Assembly: GCA_018645325.1 (NCBI GenBank)
Contig: JABGOU010000009.1
Location: forward strand, 1-64,000
Direction: 5' to 3'
Length of the DNA: 64,000 nt
Source of the DNA: Desulfobacula sp.
GTDB lineage: Bacteria > Desulfobacterota > Desulfobacteria > Desulfobacterales > Desulfobacteraceae
Shown: positions 7,808-16,404 of the stretch, piece by piece
How positions within the stretch are numbered: the stretch's first letter is position 1
How the letters are laid out: the number at the start of each line of letters is the position of its first letter
Program-made: the position numbers and the translations under genes
The notes under the pieces: model-generated
What the model saw: only the letters and a program-made list of their open reading frames with translations
What the model was told of the DNA's origin: nothing
Databases searched by the model: none

Positions 7808-8485
7808 ATGGCGTTTGAAACAAAAGAAGAACTTCTTGAAAAATATTTAAAAATGGACAAACCAAAATGTCCGGATTGTGATACCCAGATGACATTGTGG
7901 GAAGTTCCCCCGATTAATTTCAGTGATGGCCTTGGCTGGGGAACTCCATACCTGTTTGTCTGTTTTAACGATGGGTGCGGAAGCTATAAACAGGGCTGGG
8001 ATCATCTTCAGGAAACAATGGAAATGGGTGCGTCCTATCGGTGCTATATTGAACCGGGGCAGAATAATTTTGAGTACATGCCTGTGTTCAGCCCAGTGGG
8101 AGCAACCGGTGGAATTCTGGACGATGAAGTCCTGATCAAGGAAGAAGCAAGAAAACAATTGATGAAACAGACATTTTCTGTTTTGACGGATTATTATATG
8201 TCAAAAGACTGGGATGAAATTTTAAAGATCTGTCTTGATCCCAAAATTCCAGCCAAAGCAAGGGTTAAAGCAGCACAAATGGTTGGAGAACTTGGAGATG
8301 CTGAAGCAACAGAGCATTTGATCAATTATAAGTTTCCAACCCCCGTTCTGCAGACAGAGGTAAAAAAGGCCATAGAGCAACTTCACCAAAGGCATTATAC
8401 CCGTGAATGCCCCTATTGCGCAGAGATAATTAAAAAACGGGCCAAACTTTGCATGCACTGCAATAAAGAGGTACCCCGGGCCTGA
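7808..8485 (+). CDS. Zinc-ribbon protein of unknown function
   Basis: About 225 residues. The N-terminal part has CPDCDTQMTLWE and a second Cys pair in VCFNDGCGSYKQGW, a probable metal site; the middle is helical (AKARVKAAQMVGELGDAEA), resembling a HEAT-like repeat; the C-terminus has a zinc ribbon CPYCAEIIKKRAKLCMHC. The ATG at 7808 is chosen because AAAGGAGA lies about 8 bases upstream; an in-frame ATG at 7760 lacks this. It follows a strong terminator, so it is probably expressed separately. It converges with the next gene with no gap between stops. Function is not known. Confidence 0.75.
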   Translation: MAFETKEELLEKYLKMDKPKCPDCDTQMTLWEVPPINFSDGLGWGTPYLFVCFNDGCGSYKQGWDHLQETMEMGASYRCYIEPGQNNFEYMPVFSPVGATGGILDDEVLIKEEARKQLMKQTFSVLTDYYMSKDWDEILKICLDPKIPAKARVKAAQMVGELGDAEATEHLINYKFPTPVLQTEVKKAIEQLHQRHYTRECPYCAEIIKKRAKLCMHCNKEVPRA

Positions 8486-9001
8486 TTAAATATTCACTTT
8501 TTCCATGTTAAAGGAGCGGTAAATGATCATTTCCCGCTCCTTTCTGGTTTTATCGAAACTTATATATTCCATTGTCTCAATCAGCTTGAGTGCCTCTTCT
8601 TTCGATGGAATCGCATCAAGGCCCTGACCTTTCTTTTTGCCTGAAATCGTATCCATTACCACTGCATCCTTTGCATCAGTTGAGACAGCAAAAGGGATTT
8701 GAAAGTCATAGACCAGCCTGGCACCGGCCAGGATTTCCCTTTCATATGATCCAATAGACCCTGCCACACATGTAATGGCCATCAATGCTTTTTCTCTGCA
8801 CCCAACAATAAGGTCAATGGCTGAGATATAATCTTCCCCTTTAAACTGGACAATTAATTTTTTATCCACTAAAATATCTTGTTTTGCATATCCTTTTTGC
8901 TCAACCAGAAATTTTTCAAATTTCTGTCGACAGGCTTCAGATCCTATGTTTCTTAAAGGTTTGCCTGTAATATAGTCTATTATGATATAGTCAATTGTCA
9001 T
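8486..9001 (-). CDS. HsdR-N-like nuclease-fold protein, type I restriction R subunit N-terminal domain
   Basis: A 171-residue protein resembling the stand-alone type I restriction enzyme R protein N-terminal domain found in many Desulfobacterota. Segments such as DILVDKKLIVQFKGEDYISA, DLIVGCREKALMAITCVAGS and YDFQIPFAVSTDAKDAVVMD fit that fold. There is no helicase and no methylase or specificity gene nearby, so it is not a restriction system. It overlaps the gpmI stop by four bases (ATGA), so it is the last gene of the rplU operon. Its cellular role is unknown. Confidence 0.65.
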   Translation of the reverse strand: MTIDYIIIDYITGKPLRNIGSEACRQKFEKFLVEQKGYAKQDILVDKKLIVQFKGEDYISAIDLIVGCREKALMAITCVAGSIGSYEREILAGARLVYDFQIPFAVSTDAKDAVVMDTISGKKKGQGLDAIPSKEEALKLIETMEYISFDKTRKEREMIIYRSFNMEKVNI

Positions 9002-10554
9002 ATTAAAGATGTCCCTGTCATTTCCACGGGTTGTTCTATATTAAATATAGTCAGAATAGTTGGAGCTATATCTCCAAGAATACCGTCTTTTATCTTTATA
9101 TTTTTATAATTATCTCCGGCCAGTATAAGTCTCACAGGATTTGTGGTATGGGCAGTCTGGGGAGAGCCGTCATCTGCTATCATCTGTTCTATATTTCCGT
9201 GATCGGCAGTTACCAGGGCGACTCCACCTGTTTTCCAAATAGCTTCAATAACCTTTTGTGCACATTTGTCAACGGTTTCGCATCCCTTTATAGCAGCTTT
9301 TAGAACCCCTGTGTGCCCCACCATGTCCATATTGGCAAAATTCAGCAGGACAAACTGGAATTTGCCGGATTTGATCTTTGCACAGCCTGCTTTGGCAACT
9401 TCAAAAGCGCTCATCTCTGGCTTTTCATCATAGGTTGCCACATCTCTTGGAGAGGGAATCAAAACCCTTTTTTCTCCGTTAAAAATTTTTTCATCGCCAC
9501 CATTAAAAAAATAGGTGACATGGGCATATTTTTCAGTTTCAGCTATTCGAAGCTGGGGAATGTTGTTTTGGCTTAATATCTGCCCGAGAATTTTATCCAA
9601 ACGCTGGGGGGCAAATGCCACGGGCAGGTTAAAGGATTCATCGTACCGGGTCATGCAGACAAAACCTGCCAGGCTAATCTGTTTTTTTCGGGGAAATGCA
9701 TTAAAGTCTTTTTTGGTAAAAGCTTTTGTTATTTCCTTGGCCCGGTCCGCCCTGAAATTAAAAAAGATAATGCCGTCTCCATTATGAATGATACCATTTG
9801 GTGTACTTTCTAATTTATCATCAGGGGTTTGGATAAGAATGGGTTTGATGAATTCATCATTTTGACCTTTTTCATAGGCATTTTGGATGGCGGCTAAGGG
9901 ATCATGGGCGAGAGTTGAGCAGCCTTGTGTAAAAAGCGTGTAGGCTTTTTCAACACGGTCCCACCTTGTATCCCTGTCCATGGCCCAGTAGCGGCCGACA
10001 AGGGTGGCGATTTTGCCATATTGCTGTTTGTCAAGATATAGGTTCAGCTGTTTTATATAAGTAATTCCGCTTTTAGGCGGGGTATCACGTCCATCCAGTA
10101 TGGGGTGGATAAAAAGATGTTTAACATTATTTTGTTTTGCCATGTCAATTAATGCAAACAAATGGGAGATATGGCTGTGAACACCGCCGTCTGATACAAG
10201 CCCCATAAGGTGAAGGCTTTTTCCAGTACTTGAAATTTTTTTCATAATATCTAAAAATGCAGGATTTTTAAAAAAAGTTTTATCATCAATGGCTTTATTG
10301 ATTCTTACAAAATCCTGCAATACTTTTCGGCCCGCACCGATATTCATGTGCCCGACCTCTGAGTTGCCCATGGTTCCAGAAGGAAGGCCGACTGAACTTC
10401 CTGAACACTCAAGCTTGCAGCTGGGAAAATTTTTTAACAGAGAGTCTAAAAAGGGAGTGTCTGCAAGGGCAAATGCATTTCCCCGGGTTTCATCATTAAT
10501 ACCCCAGCCGTCAAGAATCATTAAAATATTTACGGGCAGGGGCTTAGAATCCAT
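8998..10554 (-). CDS. gpmI: 2,3-bisphosphoglycerate-independent phosphoglycerate mutase
   Basis: Interconverts 3- and 2-phosphoglycerate in glycolysis/gluconeogenesis using two Mn ions and a phosphoserine. The N-terminal LMILDGWG gives a metal Asp, GNSEVGHMNIGAGR has the catalytic Ser, and the C-terminal TADHGNIEQM and AHTTNPVRLIL complete the alkaline-phosphatase fold. About 518 residues, usual for the family. The ATG at 10554 is chosen because AGGAG lies 7 bases upstream; an in-frame start at 10602 would run into rsfS. Confidence 0.95.
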   Translation of the reverse strand: MDSKPLPVNILMILDGWGINDETRGNAFALADTPFLDSLLKNFPSCKLECSGSSVGLPSGTMGNSEVGHMNIGAGRKVLQDFVRINKAIDDKTFFKNPAFLDIMKKISSTGKSLHLMGLVSDGGVHSHISHLFALIDMAKQNNVKHLFIHPILDGRDTPPKSGITYIKQLNLYLDKQQYGKIATLVGRYWAMDRDTRWDRVEKAYTLFTQGCSTLAHDPLAAIQNAYEKGQNDEFIKPILIQTPDDKLESTPNGIIHNGDGIIFFNFRADRAKEITKAFTKKDFNAFPRKKQISLAGFVCMTRYDESFNLPVAFAPQRLDKILGQILSQNNIPQLRIAETEKYAHVTYFFNGGDEKIFNGEKRVLIPSPRDVATYDEKPEMSAFEVAKAGCAKIKSGKFQFVLLNFANMDMVGHTGVLKAAIKGCETVDKCAQKVIEAIWKTGGVALVTADHGNIEQMIADDGSPQTAHTTNPVRLILAGDNYKNIKIKDGILGDIAPTILTIFNIEQPVEMTGTSLI

Positions 10555-10558
10555 TCTT

Positions 10559-10942
10559 TTACTCCTCTGTTTTAAAGGTGTCTTTAAATGCGGTAAGATC
10601 AATTCTCGGTGCGTCAGCCCACAGGCCTTCTACATCATAAAAAGATTTTTTTGCAGATTCAAAAACATGAATAATGACGTCGCCATAATCAAGCAATGCC
10701 CACTCCCCTTCTTTAACGCCTTCAGCACCAATGGTTTTTATTTTAAGACCTTTCAGGGTCTTTATCAAATGCTGGGCAATGGAAGTTACCTGGCGTTTGG
10801 AATTGCCTTCAATAATGACAAGAGTATCTGTATAAGAGGTGAATTTTTTTACATCAATGGCAACAATTGATGCTGCCTTTCTTTCAAATGCAGGAATGAG
10901 GTACTTTTTAAGATCATCTTTCATTGCGACACAATTTTTCAT
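10559..10942 (-). CDS. rsfS: Ribosomal silencing factor RsfS
   Basis: A 127-residue RsfS/YbeB/iojap protein that binds L14 on the 50S subunit and blocks subunit joining in slow growth. The core KKFTSYTDTLVIIEGNSKRQ, then GEWALLDYGDVIIHVF and FYDVEGLWADAP, is characteristic. The start overlaps the nadD stop by four bases; an alternative ATG at 10924 gives a more typical N-terminus (MKDDLKKYLIPA). Confidence 0.93.
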   Translation of the reverse strand: MKNCVAMKDDLKKYLIPAFERKAASIVAIDVKKFTSYTDTLVIIEGNSKRQVTSIAQHLIKTLKGLKIKTIGAEGVKEGEWALLDYGDVIIHVFESAKKSFYDVEGLWADAPRIDLTAFKDTFKTEE

Positions 10943-11586
10943 TTATACAATTCCTTTGTTCTGATAATTTTTTCAATATTTGCAGGTACAAGATCTTTTA
11001 TGGATTTATTGTTTTTTACCCTTTCGCGGATCATGGTGGATGAAATATTAATTTTAGGTACCCTGCAAATTATTATTTTTTGTTTTTTATTATGGGAAAA
11101 CGTATTGTCCTGTTCATTAAAGATGTACCCTTTTGATATATTCTCGTCAATAAAAGACACAATGGTGTTATAATTTTCCCACTGCCCTCTTAACATGATG
11201 ATAATTTGGATAGTTTCAAAAATTTTGTCTTTGTTCTTCCATGTTGTTATGTCTAAAAATGCATCAGATCCCATTAAAAGGGAAAAAACTGTATTATTGC
11301 CATACTCTTTTTTAAATTCGTTTATGGTATCAATGGTAAAGGAAGGTCCGTTCCTGTTCAGTTCTTTGTCTGATACAAAAAAATTTCCATGTGGTTTTAA
11401 GCTTTGTTTTACCATCTCATACCTGTCCATTGCAGGCGCAAGGTTGAGGTCTGGTTTGTGGGGAGGCGTAGCAGAAGGAATCAAAAAAATTTTTTCAAAA
11501 TCATATCTGTTTTTTACATACTGAATGATTTCAATATGACCATTGTGGACAGGATTAAATGTTCCCCCAAAAAGACCTGCTTTCAT
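10939..11586 (-). CDS. nadD: Nicotinate-nucleotide adenylyltransferase
   Basis: Adenylates nicotinate mononucleotide to deamido-NAD, a step of NAD synthesis. The Rossmann-like nucleotidyltransferase motifs GLFGGTFNPVHNGH (N-terminus) and INISSTMIRERVKN (C-terminus, ISSTxxR) are both present. The 215-residue length is normal. It starts just after obgE (2 bases between) and is coupled to rsfS by a four-base overlap, the common obg-nadD-rsfS order. Confidence 0.95.
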   Translation of the reverse strand: MKAGLFGGTFNPVHNGHIEIIQYVKNRYDFEKIFLIPSATPPHKPDLNLAPAMDRYEMVKQSLKPHGNFFVSDKELNRNGPSFTIDTINEFKKEYGNNTVFSLLMGSDAFLDITTWKNKDKIFETIQIIIMLRGQWENYNTIVSFIDENISKGYIFNEQDNTFSHNKKQKIIICRVPKINISSTMIRERVKNNKSIKDLVPANIEKIIRTKELYK

Positions 11587-11588
11587 TT

Positions 11589-12584
11589 TTAACTCTTTGT
11601 AAGCTTGGAAGATAAAAGGTTGATAAGTTCCTTTACCCCTTTACCAGTTGCAGCTGATAAGGTTAATACCTGAATATCCTTTAAGGCATGTTTAAATGCC
11701 TTGATTTTTTCTTTAGTCTCTGGCAGGTCAATTTTGTTAAGCACGACAATTTGGGTTTTTTGTGCCAGTGTTTGACTGTATTTGGACAACTCATTGTTGA
11801 TAAGATTAAAAGGCTTTAGCGGGGAATCAGGGTCAATCTGGAAAGAATCAATCAGATGAACTAAAATGCCTGTCCTTTCAATATGTTTTAAAAAACTGAT
11901 ACCCAAACCGACTCCTTCGTGAGCACCTTCGATTAATCCCGGGATATCTGCCACGGCAAAGGGTTCTCCAAAAGGCGGCTCCACCATTCCTAAAATTGGA
12001 GTAAGGGTAGTAAATGGGTAATCGGCGATTTTTGGACGGGCAGCCGATATATGGCTTATCAAGGTTGATTTTCCGGCATTGGGTAAACCAACAAGACCGA
12101 CATCGGCAAGAAGTTTGAGTTCCAGTTTAAGTTTGAGTTCGATCCCGGGAATCCCGGGTTGGGAATATCTGGGTGCCCGGTTGGTGGAAGATGCAAAGCG
12201 TTTATTGCCTCGGCCTCCCATACCACCATGGGCAATTATAAAGTTATCCTCGCTATTGGTCAGATCGGCAATGATTTCTTTGGTGTCTGAATTGGAAACA
12301 ATGGTTCCAGGGGGAAGTGCGATGGTACAATTTGATCCGTTTTTGCCATGTTTTTGCTTGCCTTTACCTCCCTCACCATTTTTGGCTTTGAGAAGTTTTT
12401 GGCGGCGATAATCAAAGAGTGTTCGTTTACTCTCATCGATTTTCAGAATTACATGGCCGCCATCGCCGCCATCTCCACCATCAGGCCCTCCTCTTTCAAT
12501 GTAGCGTTCCCGTCTAAAGCTTGTGCATCCGCGACCGCCATCACCTGACCTGACAGTGATAATTGCTTCATCTACAAATTTCAC
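11589..12584 (-). CDS. obgE: GTPase Obg (50S assembly)
   Basis: A 331-residue essential GTPase of late 50S assembly and growth control. It has the Gly-rich Obg domain ([13 protein letters not shown], residues ~35-48), the P-loop [11 protein letters not shown] (~166), switch region [16 protein letters not shown], and NKIDLPE. It lacks a long C-terminal extension. Its start overlaps the rpmA stop by four bases. Confidence 0.95.
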   Translation of the reverse strand: MKFVDEAIITVRSGDGGRGCTSFRRERYIERGGPDGGDGGDGGHVILKIDESKRTLFDYRRQKLLKAKNGEGGKGKQKHGKNGSNCTIALPPGTIVSNSDTKEIIADLTNSEDNFIIAHGGMGGRGNKRFASSTNRAPRYSQPGIPGIELKLKLELKLLADVGLVGLPNAGKSTLISHISAARPKIADYPFTTLTPILGMVEPPFGEPFAVADIPGLIEGAHEGVGLGISFLKHIERTGILVHLIDSFQIDPDSPLKPFNLINNELSKYSQTLAQKTQIVVLNKIDLPETKEKIKAFKHALKDIQVLTLSAATGKGVKELINLLSSKLTKS

Positions 12585-12835
12585 GCGTCATAAACACTGA
12601 CTTTTTTTCTGTCCCGGCCTTTTCTTTCAAAGGTCACAACACCATCAATCAAAGCAAAAAGAGTAAAGTCCTTACCCATACCAACATTATTGCCTGGATG
12701 AAGCTTGGTGCCAACCTGTCTTACAAGAATATTGCCAGCAAGAACGTTTTGCCCGCCAAATTTTTTAACACCGCGTCGCTGTGCGTTTGAATCGCGACCA
12801 TTTTTTGTACTACCAGCTGCTTTTTTATGTGACAT
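12581..12835 (-). CDS. rpmA: 50S ribosomal protein L27
   Basis: An 84-residue L27 with the usual N-terminal [16 protein letters not shown] tail that reaches the peptidyl-transferase centre, and [15 protein letters not shown]. There is no N-terminal cleavage extension of the Firmicute type. Downstream of rplU in the conserved order. Confidence 0.96.
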   Translation of the reverse strand: MSHKKAAGSTKNGRDSNAQRRGVKKFGGQNVLAGNILVRQVGTKLHPGNNVGMGKDFTLFALIDGVVTFERKGRDRKKVSVYDA

Positions 12836-12853
12836 GAGCTCTCTCCTTACTAT

Positions 12854-13165
12854 CTAAACTGCAATGGAATCTATTTTAATTTCAGTATAATGCTGTCTAT
12901 GGCCTTTCAATCTTCTAAAGCCTTTGCGACGTTTATACTTGAAGACTAATTTTTTTTTGTCTTTTGCCTGGTCAAGAATATGGGCTTTGACTGAGGCATT
13001 TTCAACTTTTGGGCTTCCAAGGGTTATGGTTTCGCCATCTGAATACATGAGGACGTCATCAAATTCAACATGGGAACCTTCGGTGCCCTCAAGTTTTTCA
13101 ACTTTCAGGATCTGTTCTTCATGAACCTTGTATTGTTTTCCTCCGGTCCTGATCACTGCGTACAT
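12854..13165 (-). CDS. rplU: 50S ribosomal protein L21
   Basis: A 103-residue L21 beginning MYAVIRTGGKQYKV and ending with the KYKRRKGFRRLKGHRQ rRNA-binding segment. First gene of the rplU-rpmA-obgE-nadD-rsfS-gpmI operon, preceded by AAGGAGAG and the promoter at 13219-13245. Confidence 0.96.
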   Translation of the reverse strand: MYAVIRTGGKQYKVHEEQILKVEKLEGTEGSHVEFDDVLMYSDGETITLGSPKVENASVKAHILDQAKDKKKLVFKYKRRKGFRRLKGHRQHYTEIKIDSIAV

Positions 13166-13218
13166 TTTTAAACTCTCCTTATTATTTCAATACTTTCGCA
13201 ATTTAAAAAACTCTTAAT

Positions 13219-13245
13219 ATTATACTTAATCCTCAGGATTGTCAA
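13219..13245 (-). promoter_or_regulatory. Promoter of the rplU operon with short, palindromic spacer
   Basis: On the minus strand TTGACA (13245-13240) and TATAAT (13224-13219) are perfect consensus boxes but only 15 bases apart. The spacer contains AATCC-TGA-GGATT, an inverted repeat that could be an operator. Confidence 0.55.
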
Positions 13246-13344
13246 GATAAACATATTTGAAAATTTTAATCAATATATATACCAGATTGTATGGTTTTAG
13301 TAAATTAAAAATTCAATTCTTTTGCCTTTTTGGGTAACCGCAGG

Positions 13345-15000
13345 TTAAAGCTCATTAAAGATATCTGCAACAGGATCGTATGCGGAAGGATAGGCTTTAA
13401 TAAATTTAAGTATGGCATAGTCATTGGGTTTATTAAGCAGGCAGGAAACACAGCATCTGAAAATATTGAAGGGATCAATATTTGGAGCAATTAAAAGATC
13501 TTCAAGAAGAGTGTGAGAAATTTTATCTATAAAGGTATTTAAAACAGGATTTGTTTCGTCTTTTAAAAGAAATTGCATTAATTTAGTTTTATCAGGATTC
13601 TTCAGTACATAATGAGATATGGATTCAAGGAAAAAAGAGACGGCAAAAAGTTTTAAGGTTTGACAGTCTGATTTTTTACACAAATTAAGGTGAGTATTGA
13701 TCTTTTTTAAATATAATCCTCTGTTTGATTTTGACAGGTTTTTAAAATCAGTATTAAAAAGAAATTTTCTTTTTAAGCGTTTCAAAACTATCAGGGTCAT
13801 TTTTTTTCTTTGAAGTCGAGGCTTTTCTTCAAATATATAAAGATACTCTTTGAGACTTCTCATTCCCGGTGGTGTTAATTCGTCTCTGCCGTTGTCAAGG
13901 ATGATGGACTCTATCTGCACATCAAAAAGAAAATCCAGGGTGTACCGGTTTTGATTCAGGTCATATCCTTCAAGGGGTTTGAAATAGTCCACAAGAAGAG
14001 CTTTGCGGCCGGTTTTTTTTAAGGGGAAAAAATTTGTTTCTGAAGTAACCTGGATTTTTTTGTGCCCAAAAGGGTGGAGTGCACTGGTAAAAGTGGGAAT
14101 AATTATAAATGCACCATCCAAAGTTATTTCCACTCCATATCCATCCGTGATAGAGGGCTTTATCGTAACAAAATCTTCATCCATACCTGCCGGGATCAAC
14201 AACTCGTCCAGATCATGCTGCTTGCTTATGGGGCCTCCAAAGTCCTGTTCAATTTCTTTGATGCGGGCTTTATTTTTTGAAGTGATACTTACGGAAAGGT
14301 TTGACTGTTTTTTTAAGAGCGTTTTTAATAAAATCTCCTTTTTTTTAGGCACCTTTGTAAGCAGGCTGTATTCAAGTTTTAATGTATCCAGATAGTCTAT
14401 TATATCCGTTATGGTTTTTTCTTCCTGTTTCCAGTCAAGAGGATCGGAAGCCCCGTAAAGAGAAATCTCATCATTGCCCTGATCTTCCATGTTTTTAAGT
14501 GTTTTAAGCACTGCCCTATGGGAAAAATGAGACCTGACTCCAGGTATTGCCCATTCATTGCAACGTCTGCAATAGTTGCTGCACCCTGAAGTCAATTGAA
14601 ATGTCATGGCTGTTTTATACACAAGGTTTTTCTGTGAAGGGTTTAAATCAAGTGTTTTTTCCCATGTTTTAAAATCAAGATGCCTGATATGTCTGGCAAA
14701 TTGTTTGTGAGAAGATAAAATAAGATTTTGAAGTTGGTTATGGGCATTCTCAATTTCCTGGGTGCAGTGTTTCAAAAGGGAGGGCATAAATTTTTTAAAT
14801 AGGATTTGTATCTGGTTTAATCGTTTTTCTGTATTTTCACCAAAGCCTGTTTTTCCTTGAGCATATTTGAGAATGTCTGTGTAGATCTTTTCGAAAGTTT
14901 TATACTGACGATGGTACACTGCAACCAGGAGTTCATTCTTTTTTTGTTCTAAAAAAGGGTCAACTGGTTGTAAAAGGTCTTTTTTCTCTTGCTCGGTCAT
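13345..15000 (-). CDS. Radical SAM protein of unknown function
   Basis: A 551-residue protein. The cluster motif is C-x3-C-x2-C at residues 140, 144 and 147 (SGCSNYCRRC), which binds the 4Fe-4S that cleaves S-adenosylmethionine. An N-terminal helical region (~1-130) precedes it, and the barrel continues with DEISLYGASDPLDW and an ITDGYGVEITLDG segment. A C-terminal helical domain carries an extra cysteine group RCCVSC near residue 517, possibly a second metal site. No neighbour suggests a substrate. The ATG at 15000 gives the only start well upstream of the motif. Confidence 0.75.
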   Translation of the reverse strand: MTEQEKKDLLQPVDPFLEQKKNELLVAVYHRQYKTFEKIYTDILKYAQGKTGFGENTEKRLNQIQILFKKFMPSLLKHCTQEIENAHNQLQNLILSSHKQFARHIRHLDFKTWEKTLDLNPSQKNLVYKTAMTFQLTSGCSNYCRRCNEWAIPGVRSHFSHRAVLKTLKNMEDQGNDEISLYGASDPLDWKQEEKTITDIIDYLDTLKLEYSLLTKVPKKKEILLKTLLKKQSNLSVSITSKNKARIKEIEQDFGGPISKQHDLDELLIPAGMDEDFVTIKPSITDGYGVEITLDGAFIIIPTFTSALHPFGHKKIQVTSETNFFPLKKTGRKALLVDYFKPLEGYDLNQNRYTLDFLFDVQIESIILDNGRDELTPPGMRSLKEYLYIFEEKPRLQRKKMTLIVLKRLKRKFLFNTDFKNLSKSNRGLYLKKINTHLNLCKKSDCQTLKLFAVSFFLESISHYVLKNPDKTKLMQFLLKDETNPVLNTFIDKISHTLLEDLLIAPNIDPFNIFRCCVSCLLNKPNDYAILKFIKAYPSAYDPVADIFNEL

Positions 15001-15125
15001 AAAAGAAATTTGTATTCCTGATTAATGTTATAAAAAATTTAATCGCTTGATAAATTATCATCTGGCTTGCACTCTGCCACAAGCCTGACCCCGCCCATTA
15101 TTTGAGATTTTTTAGTCAGTCCTAA

Positions 15126-15165
15126 ATAGTGCCTGACCGAAAACCCGTGTTTGGGCGAACACTAT
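15126..15165. repeat. 40-base intergenic unit with terminal inverted repeat
   Basis: ATAGTG (15126-15131) and CACTAT (15160-15165) bound a GC-rich core with CCGAAAACCCG. The reverse complement contains GGGTTTTCGGTCAGGCA, similar to the repeat at 5555-5583 (GGTTTTCGGGTAGGCA). This may be a member of a dispersed intergenic repeat. Confidence 0.4.
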
Positions 15166-15205
15166 ATAAAAACAGGGGAGTTTCATTTAATAAGAAACTC
15201 CCCTG
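15160..15205 (-). terminator. Rho-independent terminator of the dsr operon
   Basis: 12-base perfect arms CAGGGGAGTTTC (15173-15184) and GAAACTCCCCTG (15194-15205). On the minus strand the stem is followed by TTTTTATATAG, and it lies just after the dsrP stop. Confidence 0.85.
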
Positions 15206-15237
15206 AATAAAGGTTACAAATTATTGCTGTCTGTAAA

Positions 15238-16395
15238 TTAACCTCGGACTTCTTCTTTAACCTGGGTTGCAATTTTAAAAAGAATCGTCAGAATCAGAAA
15301 GCCTGTGGCATAAACGGCCAGGGTAATTATGATTTCTTTTCCTGATGGTGCGTACTCTGTTACATGGTGCAGAGGAGAAGGGACAAATCCACCTGAGATC
15401 ATACCCAGGCCTTTGTCAATCCATGCACCGATAAAAATCATGGCACAGGTAAAGGGTAACAGGGTTTTATTATTTCTGAGCTGCGGAATTACAAGAAACA
15501 CTGCACCCAAAATCATGAGGGTGATTCCGGTCCACATCCAGGGGACGAGTGCATGATATCCATGATATCCAAACAACAGATATTGCATATGCGCCAGATG
15601 TCCGGGGATATTGGAGTAAAAGACCACAAAAACCTCACAGAAAAAGAAAAACAGATTGGCGATAATGGCCCAGCAGACAATTTTTGACAAGGTTTGAATC
15701 GCTTCCCAGCCCGGATCAAACTTGGTAAATTTTTTGATAATATAGCAGAGAATAATCAAAAAGGCGGGTCCTGCAGCAAATGCCGATGCCAGAAACCGGG
15801 GTGCCAGTATGGCCGTCAGCCAGTATCCGCGACCTGGGAGTCCGCAGTAAAGATAGGCCGTTACAGTATGGATACCAATGGCAAAGGGGATGGAAAGATA
15901 AATCAGGGGTTTTGTCCATAAAGGTGGTTCCACTTGATTTCTTTCCGCTTCAAGAAGCTTCCAGCCAATGATGATGTTCAACCCGAGATATCCGTTAAGG
16001 ACAAGGGTATCCCAGAACAATACTGATTTAACAGATGGATAAAGCCAGACATTTAAAAGCCTTGTTGGCTGACCTACATCCACAAGAACGAAAAGAAGAC
16101 ACATAATAAGAGCGGCAACTGCTAAGAATTCTCCTAAAATGGTAATCCTGTGAAACTTTTCATAGTTGTGAAGATAATAGGGGATGACAACCATTACACC
16201 TCCTGCGGCAACACCCACAAGAAAGGTAAAGTTGGCAATATAAAAGCCAAATGACACATCCCGGCTCATGTTGGTGATCATAAGGCCGTTCATGAATTGG
16301 TCAATATAAACGACCGCTCCTGCTCCTATTACAGCGAGCAGAAAGACTATCCATAACCAGTAATTTTTACTTCCTTTAATAGCTATTTCAAGCAT
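15238..16395 (-). CDS. dsrP: DsrP, NrfD-like membrane subunit of the DsrMKJOP complex
   Basis: A 385-residue, very hydrophobic NrfD/PsrC-family protein with about ten membrane segments, expected to exchange electrons with menaquinol. It starts with a hydrophobic segment after LEIAIKGSKNYW and includes GVAAGGVMVVIPYYLHNYEK. It is the last gene of the dsr operon, 9 bases after dsrO, and is followed by a terminator. The complex links the quinone pool to the DsrC trisulfide in sulfate reduction; dsrAB and dsrC are not in this window. Confidence 0.93.
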   Translation of the reverse strand: MLEIAIKGSKNYWLWIVFLLAVIGAGAVVYIDQFMNGLMITNMSRDVSFGFYIANFTFLVGVAAGGVMVVIPYYLHNYEKFHRITILGEFLAVAALIMCLLFVLVDVGQPTRLLNVWLYPSVKSVLFWDTLVLNGYLGLNIIIGWKLLEAERNQVEPPLWTKPLIYLSIPFAIGIHTVTAYLYCGLPGRGYWLTAILAPRFLASAFAAGPAFLIILCYIIKKFTKFDPGWEAIQTLSKIVCWAIIANLFFFFCEVFVVFYSNIPGHLAHMQYLLFGYHGYHALVPWMWTGITLMILGAVFLVIPQLRNNKTLLPFTCAMIFIGAWIDKGLGMISGGFVPSPLHHVTEYAPSGKEIIITLAVYATGFLILTILFKIATQVKEEVRG

Positions 16396-16404
16396 ACTCG
16401 CTCC

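Noticed and set aside
8486..9001. Restriction-modification system
   Set aside because: Only an HsdR-N-like domain is present; helicase, methylase and specificity genes are absent.
10289..10870. 193-codon open frame on the plus strand
   Set aside because: Antisense to gpmI and rsfS, crosses their boundary, no recognisable domain.
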